Shown here: in pieces, positions 12,701-24,810 of the stretch
Layout: each line of letters opens with the position of its first letter
Position numbering within the stretch: the stretch's first letter is position 1
Assembly: GCA_907163375.1 (NCBI GenBank)
Contig: CAJQUW010010320.1
Span: 124,001-188,000 of the forward strand
Direction of reading: 5' to 3'
Origin: Prostheceraeus crozeri
Lineage: Eukaryota > Platyhelminthes > Polycladida > Euryleptidae
Length of the DNA: 64,000 nucleotides
Position numbers and translations under genes: made by a program
The notes under the pieces: model-generated
The model's input: the letters and a program-made list of their open reading frames with translations, nothing else
What the model was told of the DNA's origin: nothing
The model's database searches: none

Positions 12701-15700
12701 TATGGTCGCTTCCTTAAGAAATTTCCTTGCATTCAACATAGAGATGGTGACTGTAGGGGATGATGAATGTCATACAGCGACAACACATGAAATATCCAGT
12801 TCTATGGTCGCTTCATTAAGAAATTTCCTTGCATTCAACATAGAGATGGTGACTGTAGGGGATGATAAATGTCATACAGCGACAACACATGAAAGATCCA
12901 GTTCTATGGTCGCTTCATTAAGAAATTTCTCTGCATTCAACATAGAGGTGGTGACTGTAGGGGATGATAAATGTCATACAGCGACAACACATGAAAGATC
13001 CAGTTCTATGGTTGCTTCATTAAGAAATTTCCCTGCATTCAACATAGAGATGGTGACTGTAGGGGATGATAAATGTCATACAGCGACAACACATGAAAGA
13101 TCCAGTTCTATGGTCGCTTCATTAAGAAATTTCCTTGCATTCAACATAGAGATGGTGACTGTAGGGGATGATAAATGTCATACAGCGACAACACATGAAA
13201 GATCCAGTTCTATGGTCGCTTCATTAAGAAATTTCTCTGCATTCAACATAGAGGTGGTGACTGTAGGGGATGATAAATGTCATACAGCGACAACACATGA
13301 GAGATCCAGTTCTATGGTCGCTTCATTAAGAAATTTCCTTGCATTGAACATAGAGATGGTGACTGTAGGGGATGATAAATGTCATAGAGCGACAACACAT
13401 GAAAGATCCACTTCTACGGTCGCTTCATTAAGAAATTTCATTGCAATGAACATAGAGATGGTGACTGTAGGGGATAATAAATGTCATAGAGCGACAACAC
13501 ATGAAAGATCCAGTTCTATGGTCGCTTCATTAAGAAATTTCCTTGCATTGAACATAGAGATGGTGACTGTAGGGGATGATAAATGTCATACAGCGACAAC
13601 ACATGAAAGATCCAGTTCTATGGTCGCTTCATTAAGAAATTTCCTTGCATTCAACATAGAGATGGTGACTGTAGGGGATGATAAATGTCATACAGCGACA
13701 ACACATGAAAGATCCAGTTCTATGGTCGCTTCATTAAGAAATTTCCTTGCATTCAACATAGAGATGGTGACTGTAGGGGATGATAAATGTCATACAGCGA
13801 CAACACATGAAAGATCCAGTTCTATGGTCGCTTCATTAAGAAATCTCCTTGCATTCAACATAGAGATGGTGACTGTACGGGATGATAAATGTCATACAAC
13901 GACAACACATGAAAGATCCAGTTCTATGGTCGCTTCATTAAGAAATTTCCTTGCATTCAACATAGAGATGGTGACTGTAGGGGATGATAAATGTCATACA
14001 GCGACAACACATGAAAGATCCAGTTCTATGGTCGCTTCATTAAGAAATCTCCTTGCATTCAACATAGAGATGGTGACTGTAGGGCATGATAAATGTCATA
14101 CAGCGACAACACATGAAAGATCCAGTTCTATGGTCGCTTCATTAAGAAATTTCCTTGCATTGAACATAGAGATGGTGACTGTAGGGGATGATAAATGTCA
14201 TAGAGCGACAACACATGAAAGATCCAGTTCTATGGTCGCTTCATTAAGAAATTTCCTTGCATTGAACATAGAGATGGTGACTGTAGGGAATGATAAATGT
14301 CATAGAGCGACAACACATGAAAGATCCAGTTCTATGGTCGCTTCATTAAGAAATTTCCTTGCATTGAACATAGAGATGGTGACTGTAGGAGATGATAAAT
14401 GTCATAGAGCGACAACACATGAAAGATCCAGTTCTATGGTCGCTTCATTAAGAAATTTCCTTGCATTGAACATAGAGATGGTGATTGTAGGGGATGATAA
14501 ATGTCATAGAGCGACAACACATGAAAGATCCAGTTCTATGGTCGCTTCATTAAGAAATTTCCTTGCATTCAACATAGAGATGGTGACTGTAGGGGATGAT
14601 AAATGTCATACAGCGACAACACATAAAAGATCCAGTTCTATGGTCGCTTCATTAAGAAATTTCCCTGCATTGAACATAGAGATGGTGACTGTAGGGGATG
14701 ATAAATGTCATACAGCGACAACACATGAAAGATCCAGTTCTATGGTCGCTTCATTAAGAAATTTCCTTGCATTCAACATAGAGATGGTGACTGTAGGGGA
14801 TGATAAATGTCATACAGCGACAACACATAAAAGATCCAGTTCTATGGTCGTTTCATTAAGAAATTTCCTTGCATTCAACATAGAGATGGTGACTGTAGGG
14901 GATGATAAATGTCATACAGCGACAACACATGAAAGATCCAGTTCTATGGTCGCTTCATTAAGAAATTTCCTTGCATTGAACATAGAGATGGTGACTGTAG
15001 GGGATGATAAATGTCATACAGCGACAACACATAAAAGATCCAGTTCTATGGTCGTTTCATTAAGAAATTTCCTTGCATTCAACATAGAGATGGTGACTGT
15101 AGGGGATGATAAATGTCATACAGCGACAACACATGAAAGATCCAGTTCTATGGTCGCTTCATTAAGAAATTTCCTTGCATTGAACATAGAGATGGTGACT
15201 GTAGGGGATGATAAATGTCATAGAGCGACAACACATGAAAGATCCAGTTCTATGGTCGCCTCATTAAGAAATTTCCTTGCATTGAACATAGAGATGGTGA
15301 CTGTAGGGGATGATAAATGTCATAGAGCGACAACACATGAAAGATCCAGTTCTATGGTCGCTTCATTAAGAAATTTCCTTGCATTCAACATAGAGATGGT
15401 GACTGTACGGGATGATAAATGTCATACAGCGACAACACATAAAAGATCCAGTTCTATGGTCGTTTCATTAAGAAATTTCCTTGCATTCAACATAGAGATG
15501 GTGACTGTACGGGATGATAAATGTCATAGAGCGACAACACATGAAAGATCCAGTTCTATGGTCGCTTCATTAAGAAATTTCCTTGCATTCAACATAGAGA
15601 TGGTGACTGTAGGGGATGATAAATGTCATACAGCGACAACACATGAAAGATCCAGTTCTATGGTCGCTTCATTAAGAAATTTCCTTGCATTCAACATAGA

Positions 15701-18700
15701 GATGGTGACTGTAGGGGATGATAAATGTCATACAGCGACAACACATGAAAGATCCAGTTCTATGGTCGCTTCATTAAGAAATTTCCTTGCATTCAACATA
15801 GAGATGGTGACTGTACGGGATGATAAATGTCATACAGCGACAACACATAAAAGATCCAGTTCTATGGTCGTTTCATTAAGAAATTTCCTTGCTTTCAACA
15901 TAGAGATGGTGACTGTAGGGGATGATAAATGTCATAGAGCGACAACACATGAAAGATCCAGTTCTATGGTCGTTTCATTAAGAAATTTCCTTGCATTCAA
16001 CATAGAGATGGTGACTGTAGGGGATGATAAATGTCATACAGCGACAACACATGAAAGATCCAGTTCTATGGTCGCTTCATTAAGAAATTTCCTTGCATTC
16101 AACATAGAGATGGTGACTGTAGGGGATGATAAATGTCATACAGCGACAACACATAAAAGATCCAGTTCTATGGTCGCTTCATTAAGAAATTTCCTTGCAT
16201 TCAACATAGAGATGGTGACTGTAGGGGATGATAAATGTCATACAGCGACAACACATGAAAGATCCAGTTCTATGGTCGCTTCATTAAGAAATTTCCTTGC
16301 ATTCAACATAGAGATGGTGACTGTAGGGGATGATAAATGTCATACAGCGACAACACATGAAAGATCCAGTTCTATGGTCGCTTCATTAAGAAATTTCCTT
16401 GCATTCAACATAGAGATGGTGACTGTAGGGCATGATAAATGTCATACAGCGACAACACATGAGAGATCCAGTTCTATGTTCGTTTCATTAAGAAATTTCC
16501 TTGCATTGAACATAGAGATGGTGACTGTAGGGGATGATAAATGTCATACAGCGACAACACATGAAAGATCCAGTTCTATGGTCGCTTCATTAAGAAATTT
16601 CCTTGCATTCAACATAGAGATGGTGACTGTAGGGCATGATAAATGTCATACAGCGACAACACATGAGAGATCCAGTTCTATGGTCGTTTCATTAAGAAAT
16701 TTCCTTGCATTGAACATAGAGATGGTGACTGTAGGGGATGATAAATGTCATACAGCGACAACACATGAAAGATCCAGTTCTATGGTCGCTTCATTAAGAA
16801 ATTTCCTTGCATTCAACATAGAGATGGTGACTGTAGGGGATGATAAATGTCATACAGCGACAACACATGAAAGATCCAGTTCTATGGTCGCTTCATTAAG
16901 AAATTTCCTTGCATTCAACATAGAGATGGTGACTGTAGGGGATGATAAATGTCATACAGCGACAACACATAAAAGATCCAGTTCTATGGTCGTTTCATTA
17001 AGAAATTTCCTTGCATTCAACATAGAGATGGTGACTGTAGGGGATGATAAATGTCATACAGCGACAACACATGAAAGATCCAGTTCTATGGTCGCTTCAT
17101 TAAGAAATTTCCTTGCATTGAACATAGAGATGGTGACTGTAGGGGATGATAAATGTCATAGAGCGACAACACATGAAAGATCCAGTTCTATGGTCGCCTC
17201 ATTAAGAAATTTCCTTGCATTCAACATAGAGATGGTGACTGTAGGGGATGATAAATGTCATACAGCGACAACACATGAAAGATCCAGTTCTATGGTCGCT
17301 TCATTAAGAAATTTCCTTGCATTCAACATAGAGATGGTGACTGTACGGGATGATAAATGTCATACAGCGACAACACATAAAAGATCCAGTTCTATGGTCG
17401 TTTCATTAAGAAATTTCCTTGCATTCAACATAGAGATGGTGACTGTAGGGGATGATAAATGTCATACAGCGACAACACATGAAAGATCCAGTTCTATGGT
17501 TGCTTCATTAAGAAATTTCCTTGTATTCAACATAGAGATGGTGACTGTAGGGGATGATAAATGTCATACAGCGACAACACATGAAAGATCCAGTTCTATG
17601 GTCGCTTCATTAAGAAATTTCCTTGCATTCAACATAGAGATGGTGACTGTAGGGGATGATAAATGTCATACAGCGACAACACATGAAAGATCCAGTTCTA
17701 TGGTCGCTTCATTAAGAAATTTCCTTGCATTCAACATAGAGATGGTGACTGTAGGGCATGATAAATGTCATACAGCGACAACACATAAAAGATCCAGTTC
17801 TATGGTCGTTTCATTAAGAAATTTCCTTGCATTGAACATAGAGATGGTGACTGTAGGGGATGATAAATGTCATACAGCGACAACACATGAAAGATCCAGT
17901 TCTATGGTCGCTTCATTAAGAAATTTCCTTGCATTGAACATAGAGATGGTGACTGTAGGGATGATAAATGTCATAGAGCGACAACACATGAAAGATCCAG
18001 TTCTATGGTCGCTTCATTAAGAAATTTCCTTGCATTCAACATAGAGATGGTGACTGTAGGGGATGATAAATGTCATACAGCGACAACACATGAAAGATCC
18101 AGTTCTATGGTCGCTTCATTAAGAAATTTCCTTGCATTCAACATAGAGATGGTGACTGTAGGGGATGATAAATGTCATAGAGCGACAACACATGAAAGAT
18201 CCAGTTCTATGGTCGCTTCATTAAGAAATTTCCCTGCATTCAACATAGAGATGGTGACTGTAGGGGATGATAAATGTCATACAGCGACAACACATGAAAG
18301 ATCCAGTTCTATGGTCGCTTCATTAAGAAATTTCCTTGCATTCAACATAGAGATGGTGACTGTAGGGGATGATAAATGTCATAGAGCGACAACACATGAA
18401 AGATCCAGTTCTATGGTCGCTTCATTAAGAAATTTCCTTGCATTCAACATAGAGATGGTGACTGTAGGGGATGATAAATGTCATACAGCGACAACACATG
18501 AAAGATCCAGTTCTATGGTCGCTTCATTAAGAAATTTCCTTGCATTCAACATAGAGATGGTGACTGTAGGCGATGATAAATGTCATACAGCGACAACACA
18601 TGAAAGATCCAGTTCTATGGTCGCATCATTAAGAAATTTCCTTGCATTCAACATAGAGATGGTGACTGTAGGGGATGATAAATGTCATACAGCGACAACA

Positions 18701-19312
18701 CATGAAAGATCCAGTTCTATGGTCGTTTCATTAAGAAATTTCCTTGCATTCAACATAGAGATGGTGACTGTAGGGGATGATAAATGTCATACAGCGACAA
18801 CACATGAAAGATCCAGTTCTATGGTCGCTTCATTAAGAAATTTCCTTGCATTCAACATAGAGATGGTGACTGTAGGGGATGATAAATGTCATACAGCGAC
18901 AACACATGAAAGATCCAGTTCTATGGTCGCTTCATTAAGAAATTTCCTTGCATTCAACATAGAGATGGTGACTGTAGGGGATGATAAATGTCATACAGCG
19001 ACAACACATGAAAGATCCAGTTCTATGGTCGTTTCATTAAGAAATTTCCTTGCATTCAACATAGAGATGGTGACTGTAGGGGATGATAAATGTCATACAG
19101 CGACAACACATGAAAGATCCAGTTCCATGGTCGCTTCATTAAGAAATCTCCTTGCATTCAACATAGAGATGGTGACTGTAGGGGATGATAAATGTCATAC
19201 AGCGACAACACATGAAAGATCCAGTTCTATGGTCGCTTCATCAAGAAATTTCCTTGCATTCAACATAGAGATGGTGACTGTAGGGGATGATAAATGACAT
19301 AGAGCGACAACA
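6771..19312 (+). repeat. 102-bp satellite array, about 123 tandem copies
   Basis: The unit is 102 bp and includes AAAGATCCAGTTCTATGGTC, CATTAAGAAATTTCCTTGC, CATAGAGATGGTGACTGTAG and GATAAATGTCATACAGCGAC. (19312-6770)/102 gives about 123 copies, highly similar, in one orientation, with very few single-base indels. Since 102 is a multiple of three and the unit has no stop in one frame, a 34-residue repeat stays open over long runs, the longest 2,690 codons (9948-18020). Recurrent differences between units mostly change amino acids (TTC/TTG, ACA/AGA, GAA/AAA, GCT/GTT, GAT/CAT). This is the pattern of neutral DNA rather than of a conserved repeat protein. The array fills two thirds of the last DDX23 intron and ends about 52 bp from the upstream exon's donor. 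Paired variants recurring in order hint at higher-order structure. Confidence 0.95.
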
Positions 19313-19364
19313 GAGCGTCCACACTTGTGACCTCAGATTCGCACATTGTGTTTCAAATTCTTAC

Positions 19365-19648
19365 CTTCAATATTCTTTGACATATCGTAGTTAATGACCA
19401 TGGAGACATCTTTGATATCGATACCACGGCCTGCAACGTCGGTGGCCACAAGAATGTCCTTCTGTCCTGATTTCAAGCTGCCCAGGGCTTGTTCTCGCTG
19501 CTCTTGACCCTTGCCGCCGTGCAGTGTGGCTGCATTGAAGCCCATCTTCTCAATTCCTCTTGCCAAAACATCAGCACCCTTCTTCTGGTTGACGAAGATG
19601 ATGATGGGAGGATCCACGCCACTTTGTAAGATCTCCAACAGCTTCTTT
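19365..19648 (-). CDS. DDX23: DDX23/PRP28 helicase exon, RecA2 motifs IV-V
   Basis: This exon encodes most of the second RecA-like domain. Visible are motif IV ([14 protein letters not shown]), motif IVa around [11 protein letters not shown], and motif V ([14 protein letters not shown]) with [14 protein letters not shown], almost residue for residue the human DDX23 sequence. The acceptor is ATTTCAG at the high-coordinate end and the donor is GAAG|GTAAGA at the low end. The first base completes an Arg codon begun in exon 24382-24683, and the last base begins the Asp codon finished in exon 369-595. The donor is only about 52 bases from the edge of the 102-bp satellite array, so the intron begins almost at once with repeat DNA. 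An open frame continues upstream through the acceptor and offers an ATG, but that part is intronic. Confidence 0.96.
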
Positions 19649-19908
19649 CTGAAATGAAAGAAGATTATTACCCTCATCAGTGCATAGCTGTAGATGCGAA
19701 TCACATTCAAGTTCAGATATCTTCCTGCTGGTAGAAATTTCTCCAACTAAGTCATTGAAAAATTTCTTTGAAATGTTATGTCCACATCTTCCTCATCTAT
19801 GGTAATGTTCCTTCAACACCAGTGGTTGCACACAGACATACGACTGCCTTATATAAGTTACACGTAACTTTGTCATGAGTCTATGATGTAAGTAAATATA
19901 TCTAATGT
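19649..19908. other. Short intron stretch upstream of exon 19365-19648
   Basis: Contains the acceptor side of the 4.7-kb intron. An ordinary polypyrimidine tract and CAG precede the exon on the minus strand. Nothing else was recognised. Confidence 0.4.
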
Positions 19909-22789
19909 CAGCGAGCTTAAATGTCATTTTCTGATGGATCCAAATCCAATGAGTTTTGTCGAGCTTAAATTCAACAATTCTACTCCACGAACCAGGTCAT
20001 CGCTAGATGCCCTCGGAAGTCTCAATTGATGCCCGCAATTCATAGAGTTTTGATTGACATTCAAGCGATGTATGTCCATGGACTATCTAAGATATGCTAT
20101 GTCCACGGACTATCTATGATATGCTACGTTCGTGGACTATCTATGATATGCTATGTCCATGAACTATCTATGATATGCTATGTCCATGGACTATCTATGA
20201 TATGCTATGTCCATGGACTTATGATATGCTATGTTCATGGACTATCTATGATATGCTATGTTCATGGACTATCTATGATATGCTATGTCCATGGACTATC
20301 TATGATGTGCTATGTCCATGGACTATCTATGATATGCTATGTCAATGGACTATCTATGATATGCTATGTCAATGGACTATCTTTGATATGCTATGTCCAT
20401 GGACTATCTATGATATGCTATGTTCATGGACTATCTATGATATGCTATGTTCATGGACTATCTATGATAAGCCATGTCCATGGATTATCTATGATATGCT
20501 ATGTCCATGGACTATCTATGATATGCTATGTCCATGGACTATCTTTGATATGCTATGTCCATGGACTATCTATGATATGCTATGTCCATTGACTATCTAT
20601 GATATGCTATGTTCATGGACTATCTATGATATGCTATGTTCATGGACTATCTATGATATGCTATGTCCATGGACTATCTATGATATGCTATGTCCATGGA
20701 CTATCTATGATATGCTATGTCCATGGACTATCTATGATGTGCTATGTCCATGGACTATCTATGATATGCTATGTCAATGGACTATCTATCATATGCTATG
20801 TCAATGGACTATCTTTGATATGCTATGTCCATGGACTATCTTTGATATGCTATGTCCATGGACTATCTATGATATGCTATGTTCATGGACTATCTATGAT
20901 ATGCTATGTTCATGGACTATCTATGATAAGCTATGTCCATGGATTATCTATGATATGCTATGTCCATGGACTATCTATGATATGCTATGTCCATGGACTA
21001 TCTATGATATGCTATGTCCATGGACTATCTTTGATATGCTATGTCCATGGACTATCTATGATATGCTATGTCCATTGACTATCTATGATATGCTATGTTA
21101 TTGGACTATCTATGATAAGCCATGTATATGGATTATCTATGATATGCTATGTCCATGGACTATCTACGATATCCTACGTTCATGGACTATCTATGATATG
21201 CTAAGTTAAGGACTATCTATGATATGCTATGTCCATGGACTATCTATGATATGCTATGTCAATGGACTATCTTTGATATGCTATGTCCATGGACTATCTA
21301 TGATATGCTATGTTCATGGACTATCTATGATATTCTATGTTCATGGACTATCTATGATAAACCCTGTCCATGGATTTTCTATGATATGCTATGTCCATGG
21401 ACTATCTTTGATATGGTATGTCCATGGACTATCTTTGATATGCTATGTCCATGGACTATCTATGATATGCTATGTCCATTGACTATCTATGATATGCTAT
21501 GTTCTTGGACTATCTATGATAAGCCATGTCCATGGATTATCTATGATATGCTATGTCCATGGACTATCTATGATATGCTATGTTCATGGACTATCTATGA
21601 TATGCTATGTTCATGGACTATCTATGATATGCTATGTCCATGGACTATCTATGATGTGCTATGTCCATGGACTATCTATGATATGCTATGTCAATGGACT
21701 ATCTATGATATGCTATGTCAATGAACTATCTTTGATATGCTATGTCCATGGACTATCTATGATATGCTATGTTCATGGACTATCTATGGTATGCTATGTT
21801 CATGGACTATCTATGATATGCTATGTCCATGGATTATCTATGATATGCTATGTCCATGGACTATCTATGATATGGTATGTCCATGGACTATCTTTGATAT
21901 GCTATGTCCATGGACTATCTATGATATGCTATGTCCATTGACTATCTATGATATGCTATGTTCTTGGACTATCTATGATAAGCCATGTCCATGGATTATC
22001 TATGATATGCTATGTCCATGGACTATCTATGATATGCTATGTTCATGGACTATCTACGATATGCTACGTTCATGGACTATCTATGATATGCTACGTTAAG
22101 GACTATCTATGATATGCTATGTCCATGGACTATCTATGATATGCTACGTTCATGGACTATCTATGATATGCTACGTTAAGGACTATCTATGATATGCTAT
22201 GTCCATGGACTATCTATGATATGCTATGTCCATGGACTATCTATGATATGCTATGTTCATGGACTATCTATGATATGCTACGTTAAGGACTATCTATGAT
22301 ATGCTATGTCCATGGACTATCTATGATATGCTACGTTCATGGACTATCTATGATATGCTACGTTAAGGACTATCTATGATATGCTATGTCCATGGACTAT
22401 CTATGATATGCTATGTCCATGGACTATCTATGATATGCTATGTTCATGGACTATCTATGATATGCTATGTCCATGGACTATCTATGATATGCTATGTCCA
22501 TGGACTATCTATGATATGCTATGTTCATGGACTATCTATACAAAATCCCATACGAAATGAACGCTTTGAATAATAATAGACGTCCAATTGTTATGACATT
22601 ATGTTGTGTGATTTGTGTATATACAGTTACAGATGTCTATTGCGGGCGGGATGCCCGCTGTTTAGAAATACATTACCCCTGCATTGAAATTTCTTGGTAT
22701 TCAACGAGAAGGTTTCAATTTATCTCATTTCAATAGAAATCTTGCCCTGAAAAGCTCGTTTGAATCAGAAAATGACATTTAAGCCGCTG
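19909..22789. mobile_element. Possible non-autonomous element: inverted repeats flanking the 27-bp satellite
   Basis: The left end begins CAGCGAGCTTAAATGTCATT (19909-19935). The same sequence, less one base, occurs inverted at 22764-22789. About 130 bp and 220 bp of unrelated single-copy sequence separate these repeats from the two edges of the 27-bp array. Transposable elements that carry an internal tandem array between terminal repeats are known in invertebrates, and this arrangement fits that pattern. No target duplication was found, so the assignment is inference. Confidence 0.45.
20069..22540 (+). repeat. 27-bp satellite array, about 91 copies, with higher-order structure
   Basis: The unit reads TATGCTATGTCCATGGAC followed by TATCTATGA. 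Variants are ordered rather than random: marked units such as GATGTGC (near 20304 and 20735, 16 units apart, and again near 21653), CAATGG pairs, TTCATGG pairs and GATAAGCCATG recur in the same sequence. This shows that blocks of about 16 units (about 432 bp) were copied together. Near the right end a shortened unit with ACGTTAAGGAC becomes frequent. Because 27 is a multiple of three, open frames of 9-residue repeats appear in two frames; they are not considered coding. Confidence 0.95.
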
Positions 22790-24381
22790 TGAATGGATCT
22801 CTTATTCAGGTTATAATAATAACCATCTGAATCGGTCTTTAACATTAACGGGCCCTCAGATATCGCATTTTTATTTTTTATTCATTATTTTTTATTTATT
22901 ATTATTTTTCATTCAGGTTGTCTGTGCAAGGTATTTTCAATGTCACATTTCCAGTCTTTTCGAGTCAATTAACAATGAAATTCATGTTTTTTAGTTTCTA
23001 TGAAACTGACAGAAAATTGCTGAACAGATAAAGAACACAAGATTCATTACAACTAACAATAATCTTGTAGCAGAAGGCAGCCGTCTTGCATTTAATTATC
23101 TGTGGAATTGCACTTTATTTCGATGTGGTTGTAGACACAGAATTAAATATTTTGTTTATCTGCTTCGGTTTGCTAGAAGAGTGATTAATACGAAATCGAC
23201 GGCACATCGAGGAACCTATTAAGTGGGCAAAAAGGAATTCCTAATACCTTACAGAGATAGGAGAAAAAGTCGTGCGTCGCTTGCGGATTGCTGTGAATTC
23301 CAGCAAAGTGCTTCGATTGCCAAAATTCCTTCACATTCGAAGACTTCAGATCATTGCCCACAAGTTTTCTCCATAATGTTGGCCCTTCCGATCATTATTA
23401 AAGAAAGTAGCAGGCGTACGAAAATTAGTTAACTCGATGATTTCACATCCTCTCCTCGGCATTTCTCACTGTATAGTGCATACACTGAATCGGATGTTAG
23501 CCAGACAATGTGTGTTTTGGTGTGTGCGAAGTGATATCGCAGCACGCATGCATCTCTCACTGGCTCTGGTGTCCTCTGCTGACAGCTTATTGTTTGCCAT
23601 TTCCAATAGCAAGTGATACACGAATTATCCATTCAAGAAGGAGCAAGTTGTCTAATCCTGTGATGTGCCATTTCGATGTTAAGGGCAGATACGATACTTC
23701 CATTCTGGAAACCGAAGCCGCGCACGCACATGACTAATTCTGTGGATCAACCTGTTTGCCACCGCACCAGAGAATTAGTGAGACAGAGGCCGAAACTCGA
23801 GATATCCAAGCAATTGCAGCAAAATGGAAACAACTAAGATGTCTATGACCACTCAATGTTTCTTCGAATGACATCATGATGCCCAAATAATCGTTCTGCA
23901 TCTGAAATCATAGCACTTTTCATAGACAAGCTAGACATGAAGGATTTGTTGATGCCTTGAAGCTCCTCACTCACTCACTCACTCATCACTTTTTGCGTGA
24001 CACATATTAAGCACTAAATATGAAACTATTACTTAACTCATATCAAGCCTTAAGGTCAAAAGTCAGAAGTCCCTCGCCTCGCCCTGACACGCAAATTACG
24101 TCAGTCATTAGTATCATGATACCTTCAGAGGCAGAAGCGATCGTCTGGCATACCCTTCCACAGCCCTGGGCAACACACGCCATAATTAGAACAACAGTAA
24201 GGTTTTTTGATTCCTTCGGTTCAGTTTGAACACGACGTATAAGCTTTCTTATTTCCATTTGAAAAACGCGTCGCAAAAGTACTTGAGATAAAAATAGAAC
24301 TTGAGGTGAAGAACGAGGCCTTCAAGTTCTCCAACAAACATTGGAATTTCATTTCTATTGATGATGACAAGTCTCACATAC
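22790..24381. other. Intron sequence with a dispersed repeat and a microsatellite
   Basis: Contains an A/T-only tract (about 22865-22915). A segment at 22940-23100 resembles 31930-32140 (both have GAACAGATAAA/TAACAGATAAA, ATTCATTACA and CTTGTAT/CTTGCAT in order). Also present are the dispersed repeat at 23270-23420 and a (CACT)n microsatellite near 23968-23987. No gene was recognised. Confidence 0.5.
23270..23420 (+). repeat. Dispersed repeat copy (family of 1700-2165)
   Basis: Shares ATTCCTTCACATTCGAAGA, CACAAGTTTTCTC and CTTCCGATCATTATTA with 61985-62155, and matches the minus strand of 1705-1870. The shared region may extend to about 23755, where GACTAATTCTGTGG resembles 62350-62365. Confidence 0.65.
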
Positions 24382-24683
24382 CTCTTCTGTTGTTCTGTGA
24401 CCATATAAACAATCTGTTCGACTCTCTCCGTTGGTTTTCCACAGGAACCGATGTAGACATTGGCAGGTCGTCGAAGATAGTTCCTTGCAAGTCTTTCCAC
24501 TTCAGGTTTCATGGTCGCCGTGAACATGACAGTTTGCCGGAACTTCTGTTTCGTCGCATAATTCACCAACAACCGATCAATGGACTCCGCATCGTCATTG
24601 TCTGGCTTTTGGTTGGTAACAGGAAGATATTCAAGAATCTTCTGCACTTCCGGTTCAAATCCGAGATCAATCATCTTGTCGGC
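24382..24683 (-). CDS. DDX23: DDX23/PRP28 helicase exon, end of DEAD motif, motif III, RecA1-RecA2 linker
   Basis: The exon starts at Ala-Asp, completing the DEAD box whose Asp-Glu ends the exon at 28071-28567. It continues with [19 protein letters not shown], the linker-like [11 protein letters not shown], motif III in its PRP28 form (FTAT), [17 protein letters not shown] and [16 protein letters not shown]. All of these blocks have direct counterparts in human DDX23. The acceptor is TTTCCAG and the donor is AAGAG|GTATGT, leaving two bases of an Arg codon that is completed in exon 19365-19648. The next intron, toward lower coordinates, holds the 27-bp satellite. Confidence 0.96.
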
Positions 24684-24810
24684 CTGGAAAGGAAGGAAGA
24701 CCAACCATCATTTGAAAGGAAATGCGTTGCTACTGAACCTAAAGATTCGAATCTATGAGAGCTCAGAACTGCAGTCTCTTATTATCAACTCCGTAACTCT
24801 GAACTGCAAA
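24684..24810. other. Intron sequence between exon 24382-24683 and the hAT-type element
   Basis: Non-coding; contains the acceptor side of the intron (minus strand). It ends with TGCAAA, which is also found at the far end of the next element. Confidence 0.4.

Noticed and set aside
9948-18020. A 2,690-residue open frame that looks like a giant repeat protein.
   Set aside because: The unit is 102 bp (34 codons) and free of stops in one frame, so the frame is open automatically. Unit variants are mostly amino-acid changing, neighbouring frames of the same array contain stops and shifts, and the array lies between two well-defined DDX23 exons.
20026-22573. Overlapping open frames of 9-residue repeats (MICYVHGLS, YDMLCPWTI).
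   Set aside because: They are two frames of the 27-bp satellite; both cannot be protein and neither has non-repeat domains.
24043-24276. Minus-strand 77-codon frame containing QTIASASEGIMILMTD next to exon 24382-24683.
   Set aside because: It lies in the intron after a strong GTATGT donor and has no counterpart in DDX23.
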